This document shows positions 21,330-31,572 of a stretch of DNA of 44,265 bases, piece after piece. The notes under the pieces were generated by a model. It was not told the DNA's origin. It did no database searches and was given only the letters and a program-made list of their open reading frames with translations. The stretch is from Coemansia sp. RSA 1804 (lineage: Eukaryota > Kickxellomycota > Kickxellomycetes > Kickxellales > Kickxellaceae): contig JANBTH010000055.1 of NCBI GenBank assembly GCA_027578815.1, positions 1-44,265 of the forward strand. The letters run 5' to 3'. Both the position numbers and the translations under genes were made by a program. Numbering within the stretch: the first letter of the stretch is position 1; every line of letters begins with the position of its first letter.

Positions 21330-21851
21330 TAGAAGAAGAAGAAGAAGAGTAAATGAATAACAGTATGCAAAGCAGAAAGCGAGTGATTAGAAAAAAATAA
21401 GAGGTAATTAAATGTGTGGGATATTGTAACAGCAACAACGCGTGCTCTTTTAGGAGTAGACGATAAAGAGAAGGCGAGGGGAGGAGGAGGAAAGAGGGCC
21501 AGGCGGCCGGGATGGAAAAATAAGGGGCTTCCTAGAGTTTAGATTAAAACAGCAGGGATGAAGCACGGCTGCTGTCCGCAGGTGATCTGATCTGATCCAG
21601 CACAGACGGCATGCATGAAGAAAGAAAAGCGAAAAAAAGGAACGGAGCGGCGCAGCAGCAGAAACAAGCCATTATTTTTACTTTCGCCTTTTTCCCTCTT
21701 TGTATTCTTTATTCATTTATTTATCTATTTATCTATCAGGTATACAATACAATACAATACAAATTCTGGCACAGCTGTTTAAATCATTGCACACCTTTTT
21801 TATTTCATCTGTTTGGCCGGCGGATTCTAGCTGAACGGAAATAACAGGAAA
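21330..21851. promoter_or_regulatory. Divergent promoter region shared by SET9 and CKS1
   Basis: A 522-base spacer drives SET9 leftward and CKS1 rightward. It holds an ACGCGT box, short TTTA/TCTA repeats near 21712-21738 and an ATACA repeat near 21741-21763. No coding sequence is visible. Confidence 0.55.
21438..21443. promoter_or_regulatory. ACGCGT (MCB-type) site
   Basis: ACGCGT is the known MluI cell-cycle box recognised by MBF in yeasts. It lies 109 bases upstream of SET9 and about 410 upstream of CKS1. Cell-cycle control of either gene is inferred; a single hexamer can occur by chance. Confidence 0.35.
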
Positions 21852-22304
21852 ATGCAACAGCAGCCAGCCAAACTAAAAGCGCCCGGCGCAGCAGCAGGAG
21901 CGGCGGGAGCGGCGGGAGCGAAAGTAGACCCAGCAGCAGCAGCGGCGTTCCTCAAATTGACGCTCGAGGAGCAGAGGCGGGTGGATGTGGCAAAGTACAG
22001 CGAGGAGATATACTACTCGGAGCGCTACAGCGACGATGAATCGGAGTACCGGCACGTGTCGCTCCCCGAGGGGCTGCGGAAATACCTGCCGCATCCGCCG
22101 CGTTTAATGAGCGAGACCGAGTGGCGCGGGCTGGGCGTCCGGCAGTCTGCTGGCTGGCAGCATTACATGGTGCACGAGCCCGAGCCCTATGTTTTACTGT
22201 TCAAGCGCGAAAGAGACTTCCAGCTCAAATACGCGCCATCGGCCGTTGTTGGCGCTTCCGTCAATGCTGCTGCTGCTCCTCTGGGCGGCGCGCATATAAA
22301 GTAG
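21852..22304 (+). CDS. CKS1: Cyclin-dependent kinase regulatory subunit CKS1/Suc1
   Basis: A small adaptor that binds CDK1 and phosphorylated substrates to promote multisite phosphorylation. Residues 49-122 carry the family core: YSEEIYYSERYSDDESEYRH, EWRGLGVRQSAGWQHYMVHE, then PEPYVLLFKR. The hinge motif H-x-PEP is intact (HEPEP, 108-112), though the usual following His is Tyr113. Anion-pocket residues corresponding to Arg58, Trp102 and the KR pair at 118-119 appear present. The loop before EWRGLG is short, as in animal CKS proteins and unlike the longer yeast loop. An Ala/Gly-rich N-terminal extension of about 45 residues and a 25-residue tail bring the length to 150. The ATG at 21852 is the first of the frame. 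Intronless. Confidence 0.95.
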   Translation: MQQQPAKLKAPGAAAGAAGAAGAKVDPAAAAAFLKLTLEEQRRVDVAKYSEEIYYSERYSDDESEYRHVSLPEGLRKYLPHPPRLMSETEWRGLGVRQSAGWQHYMVHEPEPYVLLFKRERDFQLKYAPSAVVGASVNAAAAPLGGAHIK

Positions 22305-22469
22305 GCGGAGCAAGCATTTATCTTTCTTTCCTTCTTTCTTTCCTCCTCCTCTCCATATTTTAGCAAAAAAAGTATTTTGTAATTTCCAATACATGTAGTC
22401 TACAGGCTTCTCTCTCTTCTCCCCCTCCCTCTTGATGCTGTTTGCTTCTTAACCAAAGAAAAAAGACCT

Positions 22470-25400
22470 TCAATGCAGAGGATGCTCAGAGCCCTTAAGA
22501 ATATCTTGAATAACACTAATATAATCCATGCACTGCCAGTACTGCTGCATGCCCTCTAGCACCTTCACCATGCACGACAGGTTTTCGTAGGCGCGCACCA
22601 GTCTGGAGGCGCGCACCTTGATGGCAGCTCTCCGTTCCTGCGCCTGTCTGGACGCCGGAGGAGTTGCGTTGGCGGAAGCAGCAGCAGAAGCAGAAGCAGC
22701 AGAGGCGGCAGAGGTAGCGGCGGCGGCGGCGGCGGCGGCAGCAGCAGTTGGCGAGGACGCAGAGGAGGAGCAGCCGTTGATATTGTTATTGCTGACATTG
22801 TTATTGCTGGTATTGTTGTTGCCGTTGCTGCTGCTGCTGCTGTTGGACAGGTGCACAGCAGTGGCCAGCATCATTGCAGAGCTTTTGACGGTTGACGAGA
22901 GCGGCCGCATCTGGTCCGACGCCCTTGGCGGTCTGCTTGCAAAGCCCAGCAGCGCGGGATCGTCGATCTCGGTTGCGCCGCCGTCACAGCACGCAGAAGC
23001 ATCCTCGGCCTTGGCGCCATTTGCAGTGGTTGTGGTGGCGGCGGCGGCCATTTTGGCGGCGGTGGCACGCGCGGCGGCCTGGGTGGCCAGCGCCTTGCGC
23101 CGCGCACTGACCTTGAAGTTGCCCTCGCTCTCCTTCAGCAGCCGCTTGATGTGGCCGACCTGCACCTGGGCAACCAGAAACATCCACCAGGCGGTCGATG
23201 GCTGCAGCCGCATGTAGAAGTCCGGGTCGGACAGAATCGGGTTGTCGGCGCCAGGCCCGCTGCCGGGCGCATTGAATGCAGACCCCGGCTGCGACAGAAT
23301 GTTGGCGTCGCCCGACCGCACCTGCTCGTGGAACACGTCGATAGGCGGGCCGCCCAGCAGAACGAACTTTGGGTGCTTTCCGCGCAGAATCGACGCCAGC
23401 TGCTCGGCGGTCGATACGCAGCCGTCCCACGCGATGGTGGCCATCTCGAACAGGTCGCGCTGGATGTTGATGGCTGCCTGCGGTCCGCTTAGCACCGATG
23501 GCGGGGAGTGGATTCCCAGCCGAACCAGCTCGGCCAGATCCCCTCCGTCGGTCTGGCTGTGGGTATGGGTATGGCTGTGGTTGTTATTGTTGTTGCTGTT
23601 GCTGTGGATGATGGCCGCTGGATCGTCAAGGGCTGCCGTGGCATTGGTGTTGCTTGCCGGGCTGCCTGTGACGCTGCCGTAGACGGAAGATCCGCCGCGC
23701 ACACTGCTGCTCCCGCTGCCGCTGCTTATTCCTCCAGCGCCGACCATTCCCTGCGCAAGCTGCATCAGCGGCGCTATGGCGCTGCCGTATCCGCCGATGG
23801 CAAACTCCGACAGCCCCTCGCTGAGCGCAAGGCCGTTGAGGCTGCCGTAGTCGACCGGCGGAGTGGCCTGCGACGTGGCGGATGTTGTGGTGGAGCCGCT
23901 CTGCGCGAGCGAGTGCAGCAGCAGGATCTGGCTCTGACTCAGATTCAGATTCAGATTCAGACTCGAATTAAGATTCGGATTCGGACTCAGGTCGTAGTCG
24001 TCGCCGGCGTCCTGCTGGCACTGGATGTAGCGCGAAAAGTCCGCGTACAGCTGCAGAACTACGCCGTGCGACATGATGATGGTGGAGTGGGCGGCGATCA
24101 GGTAGTAGTAGTACTGGTGGCGGTAGTGGCGGTTGTAGCTGTCGGAGGCCACGCGGGTGATGACGTCGGAGAACCTGACGAGGATCGAGTCGAGCCACTT
24201 GTTGAGCTGCAGATGGAGCCACGACCACGCCGCCTTGACCTTCTCGAGCCGGTCGGCCCACGGCACAAACAGCCTGCGCCGGCGCAGATACGGATAGCCC
24301 TCGTCCACGTAGGCGGGCTCGGCGTAGAAGAACGACCGCATTGCCAGCGACCGCAGGCTGTTGAAGCGCCGCAGGTGGTCGCAGAACTCGATCATCAGCC
24401 GCTCCAGATAGAAGCCGCCCGACCGGAACACCCACGGCGGCCGGCAGTCGTGGAACCCGTTGAGGCGGAGGAACTCGGCGGCCGGCCGCGCGCCAAAGCC
24501 AAGCACATCGTGCGCTGGCGGCGACGCTTCGCGCGACGACGACGGCAGCACAGCATCGGTGTTGGAGCTACAGTCGGCGCCCAGCGTGGGGCTCTGCCAC
24601 TCGGCATCGCTGCACGGCAGCCGCACGCAGTAGGAGTCGGGCGCAATCTCCACCGGCATGTTCATGACGTTGGCGGTGAAGTAGTCGACAAACACCAGGA
24701 ACCACCAGATCCGCCGCCGCGTCTCCAGCTCCACCAGCTCCGCCGCCGTTCTGGGACAGGCGCAGGTGCGCGAGCGATGGCTCCTTCGGCGCGGCCGCTG
24801 CCGAGGCGAAGCCGACGCTGGCGCGCGGCGGTCAAAGTTGCCGCGGAACGCAGCCATTGGGCTGGACGGCGCAAACGACGCATCCATCGTCTGGAACCCC
24901 ATTGCGCGCGCCGCACAGACCGCCTTGACCAAGTACATCCGCGCCTTGAGCATGTTTCCCTGGCCCATGAAGTAGACGGACAGGAACAGCATCGCGTGGA
25001 CCGAGTCGACCGAGCCGAGCCCGCCGTGGTTGAGCTGGATGCTGGCCAGCTTGCAGGCGGTTGCCGCGTGGCGGTCGCCGTTGAGGAAGGCGCGGCCGTT
25101 GAGCGAGTGCAGGCTGGGCTTGCGCGAGTAGCGGCTGCCAACGGCCATGATTGCGTAGATCAGGATCGGCGACACTCCGCCGGCGCGCAGTCGCTGGCGA
25201 AACGTCGACTCGTGGAGCGTCTGGGCGCCCATGTAGAAGTACTCGAACATCCCGTTTGTGTGCTCCGCGAGCTCCCCGGCCGCCGGGAGGCGGTAGCTGC
25301 CGATGTCGAAGAGCGGGCGTCCAAAGCTGTCGGCGCCGTCGGCATCCAGTCCGCCGAGCACCGAGTCCTCGTCGGCCTCTGCGTCTGCGCGCAGCTGCTC

Positions 25401-26753
25401 CGACCCGTTGCTGGCTGGGCTGCTGTCGTCGACGTCCATTGCGCCCTGCTGCCGCTCGGACGAGGTTGATGCCGAGATTGATGCGGAGGTTGAAGCTGAA
25501 ACGGAGGCGGAAGCGGAGGCGGACGTTCCGGCGTCGGATCCGGCTGACGACGGCATCTGCGGCAGCTGGACCATCTGCTGGTGGTGGTGTTGCTGCGGAA
25601 GAGGAGGAGGAGGAGGAGGAGGAGGAGGAGGAGGAGCCAGCTGCTCTGCTGCTATCGTCGATGGCGTGGCTGCGGGAGAGAAGTGGAAGGCTGCCACCGC
25701 TGCTGCCATTGCTGCCGTGGATGGCGACCGGTGGGCGGGCGACACTGCTGGCGGGAGCGGAAACTGGTGCTGGTGCTGGTGCTGGTTCTGGTTCTGGTGC
25801 TGATTCTGGTTTTGGTGCTGCTGCTGTGGTTGGCCCAAGCTGATGGGTGATCTGATTGCCGCCGCCGCCGCCGCTGCGCTCATTGCAGCCGCAACCATCG
25901 AGAGCGAGGATCCCGGCGGACTATCGAACAGATGCGATCCGCTTGCCACCGACATTGAGCGGAATGCCATTGGCGGCGACGACATCTGCGTGCTGATTCC
26001 TGCGGCTACTGGCGATGGCGATCCGAGAAACAAGCCGGGTCCCGCTGCAGCAGCTGCCGCCGCCGCCGCCGCCGCTGCTGCCACGGCGGCTGGTGTGCCG
26101 ATGGCAAGCGGATGGTGTGTTGGGACGGCGGTTCCGCCGAATGATCCGCCTGGATGGCCCGAATGTTGCTGATGCTGATGCTGCTGGTGTTGCTGGTGTT
26201 GCTGCTGGTGGTGGTGATGTTGCGGAGGCGCCATGGAGCCGATGGTTGCCGGATCCATGGCTCCGCCCGCCGTGTGCATCGGAATATCAGCCGGCAGCGA
26301 GAAGAACCGCGGGAACGTCAGCAGATTCAGCGCGTCGGCGGTGGTTGATGGCGACAGGATTGCTGCTGCCACATCCGAGGCGCAGGTTGGTGTTGCTGTT
26401 GTTATGGGCAGGGGCATGTGGTGCTGGTATTGCTGCTGCTGGTATTGTTGTTGGTGGTGGTGCTGTTGGCTCTGCTGCTGATTCTGCTGCTGCTGGGGCG
26501 GAGACCGCATTCTCGGCGTATCCCTCTTGCCGTGTCTCCCGCGCTTCCGCATCGCCCGGTACTCGCATGGCAACCCTCTTGTCCGGCACGATGTGCATTG
26601 CGGTCGCGCCCCGTCGCACCGCGACCGCTTCTTCCGACACACTTCGCAGGCGTGGAACACCCGCCCATCTTTGCAAATAACCTTGCCCTTGGCTCTTGCT
26701 GTGGAAGTGCTGGTGCTGCTGGTAGCTGGTGTTGCTGCTGCGGCTGCGGCTGC

Positions 26754-26786
<33 letters not shown>

Positions 26787-26810
26787 GGTATGTGCGCTCT
26801 CTGCTGTCAT
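22470..26810 (-). CDS. Large Zn2Cys6 fungal transcription factor
   Basis: A 1446-residue regulator. After an N-terminal polyalanine run, residues 55-82 form a Zn2Cys6 binuclear cluster with spacing C-x2-C-x6-C-x6-C-x2-C-x6-C (ACEVCRKKRSRCDGARPQC, then TSCRTRGLPCEY), followed by a basic stretch RKRGRHGK. Roughly residues 530-900 resemble the fungal-specific regulatory domain: LAEHTNGMFEYFYMGAQ, HESTFRQRLRAGGVSPILIY, AVGSRYSRKPSLH, RRRIWWFLVFVDYFTANVMN. Between and after these are Gln/His, Ala, Pro and Asn-Leu repeats. The C-terminus ends with a helical segment (LVRAYENLSCMVKVLEG). I cannot name the pathway; this class commonly controls carbon use or secondary metabolism. It is convergent with CKS1 at 165 bases. 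Confidence 0.92.
23930..23975. repeat. Hexameric coding repeat (Asn-Leu units)
   Basis: Units close to GATTCA repeat about five to seven times with drift, reading as alternating Asn and Leu on the minus strand within the large Zn2Cys6 factor. Confidence 0.75.
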
Positions 26811-28149
26811 CGCAAGGACGAAATCCAGTGGTGGTGGTGGTGGTGTTCCTTTTCTACTGGGGAGGAGCGGCTAACATTAATGACGCGGATAATCAAACGG
26901 AAGGAAAGTTGGCAGTAGATAGTAGACGCTGGATAGTTAAACGAAAGGGGGGGTTATGTGTGATATGTACGTGCTTTTTGGGATGTGTTGAAAAGGGTGT
27001 ATTGAAAAAGAAAAGAACAGAAAAGAAATAATAACTTTATAAAAAAAACGCTAGTGGAGAAGTAGGAAAGAAATAAGAAACGAAAATCGGGGTCCACATT
27101 TATTTTACTAGTAAAAATAGAATAGAATAAAATAGAATAGAATAAAGGTACCATCCGGTTTCTCTCGTTGCCTTTCATGAGGAAGACGAAGGATGCAAAC
27201 AAGCCTCCTTTTTTGTCCTTTCTTTTCTTCTATTCCTCTTCTGTTCCTTTTTTTTCTTATTCTCGGTCAATGTCTGTGTCTGTGTCTGTGTCTGTCTATC
27301 TTTTTTTGTCCTGCATTTCCCCTCTTCTTCGTTCACCGTATTCCACCTAATCCCCCCATCCCCTTTTTTTGACTACTTGCTAGTTTTTTGTTTGTTTTTT
27401 ATCTGTGCTGTTTGCTGTTCTTGTATATGTACATGTAAGTGTTGTGCGTATGCATGTAAAATAGAGTGCAAAAGAAAGGAATTAGTAATAGCAGAATGGA
27501 ATCGAGAGGAATGACGCACATATGGAGATAGACTTTTTTTCTTTTTTTTTGCTGCCAATCCCCATCTCGTTTGTTGTTTTCATTCTCCGCTGGCAAAATA
27601 AAAGGTAAGCCAGCTTCTTTCTATTTGAATTACTTTATTATTTTTCCCACTGCCGGTCACCGAGCGAGAAACCGCCGTGTATGCGACATGTCCATATCCA
27701 CACATGTGATAACCAGCAAAATTGACTTTTTTTGCATCCATTCATTCATTAGCTCTTTCTTTTTTCTATCAACTGTGATGGAAATAGCTCGTACGTTTCT
27801 TTATTTGCATTTATCGCTCCCCCCACCTCTAGTTCCATGTTGTTTCAACACGTTTTTGATATTGCTAAATAATTACTGAGGAATCGTCATTTCCCTTTTG
27901 GCAAGGATATTATTATCAAGTCCGACAATAAAGAAATATGGACGAGTGGATAGAGTTTACATTTTATTTATCCTAATACCCCCTCTCTCCCCCCCAACCG
28001 TTTTCCCTCGTTTATTATCCTTTTTTGTTTCCAGAAAGAGGGTGTGTTGTATTTGCCTTGCCGCAACACCCCCACCCACTTTTTCTTGTTCCCTCCGCTC
28101 CAGTGGCGGAGGAGCGGATATTTACAATAACGCACACACAGAAACTGCA
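26811..28149. other. Intergenic region upstream of the large Zn2Cys6 gene
   Basis: 1.3 kb separates the 5' end of the Zn2Cys6 gene from the 3' end of APC8. It has AATAGAATAA repeats near 27116-27145, a TCTGTG repeat near 27272-27296 and many poly-T runs. No coding region is supported. Confidence 0.55.
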
Positions 28150-29745
28150 TCACGATGAAGATGATCCACTTGCCGCTTTTGCGGCTGCGGCTGCGGCTGC
28201 GGCTGTGGCCGGCGGCGGCGGCAGAATGTGCGCACGCATCATTGCCTTTGCTTCGTCAGCACGCTGCTGGCTGGCACCCTCAATCACCTGCGCAAGATAC
28301 TGGTGAGCCGCCTTGGCGTTCCCGCGGTCCAGCTCAAACGCGGCCAGAAACAGGCAGGCAGCAGCAAGCTCGTCCTGCTCCACCGCGGTGGCATTAGCGG
28401 CTGCAGCTCCGCCGCCGCCGATTCCGCCCGCCCCGGCTGAGGCGCCGGACAATCCAGAGTCGCCAAACGGACCGCCCGCACCGCTGGCGCCGGCAGCGTT
28501 CTTTGCCGCGTGCTGGTACAGCAGCTGGTAGTAGTAGGCAGCCCTCTCTCTGTCAGGCCCGCCGCCATTGGGTGCGGCGGCGGCGGCGGCCTTCTCCTCG
28601 TACAGCTTGGCCAGTCTGCCAATGGCAAGCGCCTCGCATTCAGACGACCCAGCCAGCGCGCGTCTATAGCACGCAACGGCCTGCGCTGGCTGGCCGCCCA
28701 GTTCGTAGCAGTTGGCCAGCGCGCACCACATGCGCGAGTCGTAGGGTCTGAGCGCAGCGGCTCGCGAGTAGTAGGAGCAGGCGTAGTGCGGCATGTTGAG
28801 CATCTCGTAGGTTTTGCCCAATCCGTACCACGCGCGGTAGTCGCGGTCGTCGACATCCACGGCGTGGCGGTACGCATCGATTGCGGCCGCCGTGTTTTTC
28901 AGCTCAATGAACTCGTGGCCCATCAGCGTCCACGCCGCCAGGTAGTTTCTGTCCAGCTGCAGGGCCCGCTGGAAGTACCCGACCGCCTTCTCGTGCTGCT
29001 TGCGCAGACTGTAGTAGTTTCCAATCACGCAGCACGTCTCGGGCCGGAACCGATCGACTTCCGCGCACCGGTGCGCCAGCTCGCTCAGCCGCGCGCGGTC
29101 CTCCATCACAAACAGGATGTTCGAGTGGATGTCGCTTAGCTCGAGGCGGAATGGATCGAGCTGGCGGAGCTGTGCAAACAGGCGCCCGGCCTCCTCGAAC
29201 TCGCGCATGTTGTAGTGCCGCACCGCGCGCAGCCCGATGACAAACATGCTCTGCGGAAACAGCTGCTCCAGCACGTGGTAGTGCACTGCGAAGTCCTGAG
29301 CCGAAGCTCCGCCGCCAGGTCTCGGAGAAGCTGGCACAGCAGCGGCTCCCACTGCGGCGGCAGCGGCAGAAGTGGCGGTAATGGCGGCGACAGAAGCCGG
29401 AGCTGAAGTCGCAGCGGCAGCAGGCGTGGCGGCAAACAGCTCCAGCAGCACATGCGCCATGAACGCATGCCGCATCCAGCCAGTGCATCTCGACAGCTCG
29501 GCGTCAAGCGAGTCAACCGACCGATGCTGTCTGGGATCCATGCACGACTCGAGGAGAAGCCAGGCGCTCCAGTTGTACTCGTACATGCAGACTGACCGGA
29601 TGCACGAGCCCCTTGCGTCCTCGCGCTGTCCGAGCGCCAACTGCACGGTTGCGAGCAGGAACAAGCAGAACGAGTCGGGGCTTTCCAGTCCAAGCAGCTC
29701 GTCGCGGATCGACACCAATTCGCGGTCAATAGACGATTGTGCGTT

Positions 29746-29784
<39 letters not shown>

Positions 29785-29922
29785 NNNNNNNNNNNNNNNN
29801 NNNNNNNNNNNNNNNNNNNNNNNNNNNNNNNNNNNNNNNNNNNNNNNNNNNNNNNNNNNNNNNNNNNNNNNNNNNNNNNNGCGGATCGACACCAATTCGC
29901 GGTCAATAGACGATTGTGCGTT

Positions 29923-29960
<38 letters not shown>

Positions 29961-30504
29961 ATGTTGGCGATGTGGAGTCCTCGCCAGTCAGCTGCTGGTC
30001 GCCGGTCTTCCTCTTCCTCTCCCTGCTCAGGTACTGTGCATACAGACGGAGAAAAACGGCGCGTGGACCCTTGCACTCGCGGAGACAGAATGCCGCGCGG
30101 TCAAGCTCGCGCAGATCAAAGAGACTCTTTGCCAGCGCCGTGTGGTCTCGTTCGTCGGCATCCAGGCGGTCCCACTCGGCAGCCAGGCGTTGCTTCTGCC
30201 GGAGTTCCTCCTCCTCCTCCTCCTCCTTATTGTTATTATTGTTGCTATCGTCGCCACCTCTTCCTGCCATGGCTGGTGCCGCTGCCGCTGCCGCTATGTT
30301 GCGTAGATGTAACTGCTCTCTGTCCTTGGCTCTGCTTAGTGTCGGTGTTGTCGGAGTAGCGGGGCCGCCAAACCGGCTGTCAGCGGCCGTGAGACTGCAC
30401 AGCTGCTCGGCTGCCCACTTTGCGGCAAAGAACAGGCCGCGGGAAGAGCATTCGTCCACGGCCCTGCGTAGCTGGAGGCGAAGTGAATCGGAGGTGGAAT
30501 CCAT
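28150..30504 (-). CDS. CDC23: Anaphase-promoting complex subunit 8 (Cdc23/APC8), contains an assembly gap
   Basis: A TPR scaffold subunit of the APC/C ubiquitin ligase, which triggers anaphase and mitotic exit. The N-terminus LRLQLRRAVDECSSRGLFFA followed by AKWAAEQL is the APC8 signature. TPR units follow, including CCVIGNYYSLRKQHEKAVGY, AWTLMGHEFIELKNTAAAID, AWYGLGKTYEMLNMPHYACS and MWCALANCYELGGQPAQAVA. The frame crosses 96 N (29785-29880) without shift, but an exact 80-base sequence, including a polyalanine codon run and IDRELVSIR, sits on both sides. I infer a single real copy, giving about 725 residues instead of 784. The polyalanine insert lies between the N-terminal TPRs. An Ala/Gly-rich loop near the C-terminus also looks lineage-specific. 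Start ATG at 30504. Confidence 0.93.
29704..29783. repeat. Left copy of an 80-base duplication at an assembly gap
   Basis: This sequence is identical to 29881-29960 and runs into the N gap through a CTG repeat. It is best explained as an unmerged overlap between two contig ends. Confidence 0.9.
29785..29880. other. Assembly gap (96 N) inside APC8
   Basis: The N run sits between a CTG repeat end and a second copy of the flanking unique sequence. It probably represents no real bases. Confidence 0.97.
29881..29960. repeat. Right copy of the 80-base duplication at the gap
   Basis: Identical to 29704-29783. This copy continues into unique APC8 coding sequence and is the one joined to the N-terminal part of the gene. 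Confidence 0.9.
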
Positions 30505-31572
30505 TGGTGTGAAGAGGAAGAGTAGGAGAGAGAATTACAAGAAGGAGAAAAGTTTATACTATTAACAAACAATAATATCAAAACAACAAAACAGCAAACG
30601 CTCTTGTCATCGCGCATCGCTTATTCTGCTAGTCAGAGACAAAGGAAAGGGAATCGGCAATTGATTGTGGCTGCCGGATAAATCAAATCACTAATCACCA
30701 GCGAATCCCAGCCTCCCCACCCGCTTTCGCTCAATGTTCACTGGCCATTTTCAGGGTCAATGTTCTGGCTGCGGCTGTGAAATACGGAACATCACATGTG
30801 CCGCCACTGGTCGCATTTCTAGAATCCAATTACTACCACTAAAGCATGCACATCCTATGTGCCTAGCGTGTATATGCAAGCAAAATAAAGCTGCGGCCAT
30901 AGAGAGTCATACTAGATAAAGTCACCTCGCCTACCTCATGGTATTCATTTAGCTATTTAGTCATTAAGCAATATCATGTTCACTATTTGTAAAAAAAAAG
31001 ACGTCATGTTCATGTATGTGCAACAAGATGTAAAAGAAAAAATTAACGTGGATAAGCAGCAAAACCGCAGAATCAAATAATACACGGATTCTGAAGGGGA
31101 AGCATTTCCTCTTTCTCTATACCCCTTTTTTTCTATCTTTTATGCCTCAAGACACTGCACATTACAGAAAGGAGGAGGATAAGAAAACGATGGAATGATG
31201 TAGCCAGCATAAACAAAAGAAGAGCAAATGAAGGGAGGGGAAAAAGGGAAAAGGAAAAAAAAGCGGGACAAAAAGGAGAAATATTAATATATTCTAGCTG
31301 TTAGCATTAATCTTACCCCGTCCTTCAATAAATGCGCATATAAAAAGAGGGTGGGTGGAGGAGGTCTCGTTTTTTCCCTACGTCCTGTTTCTCCTTCTTT
31401 TTTCCATTTTATCCATCCATATATTATATTTTTAGCAGCTATACTTTTGAACGCTTTCTTTTGATCGTTTCTATCTAAAGAGCAAGAGTAGAGCTGGAAT
31501 TGTTCATTCATTATTGTATATGATACTAACATATTTTGCTTAGAGCTGGCAGAGTAACTGAATGAGCGAGTT
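30505..31572. other. Divergent intergenic region between APC8 and the GTPBP1-like gene
   Basis: 1.07 kb contains both promoters. A CCAAT box lies at 30826-30830 and a CRE-like GACGTCA at 31000-31006. A 61-codon ORF at 30734-30919 has no recognisable content. The right half is rich in A and T runs. Confidence 0.5.

Noticed and set aside
20578..21438. A 286-codon minus-strand ORF overlapping SET9
   Set aside because: It is an alternate frame of the SET9 coding sequence and has Arg/His/Gly-rich nonsense composition.
23508..25469. A 653-codon plus-strand ORF
   Set aside because: It lies wholly antisense to the Zn2Cys6 factor and is Arg/Ala/Val rich without motifs. It is a by-product of GC-rich codon use on the other strand.
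29372..30565. A 397-codon plus-strand ORF
   Set aside because: It is antisense to APC8 and runs through the N gap. It has Ser/Ala/Cys runs only.
30734..30919. A 61-codon Cys-rich plus-strand ORF
   Set aside because: The Cys spacing fits no known zinc motif, and the ORF lies in a divergent promoter region.
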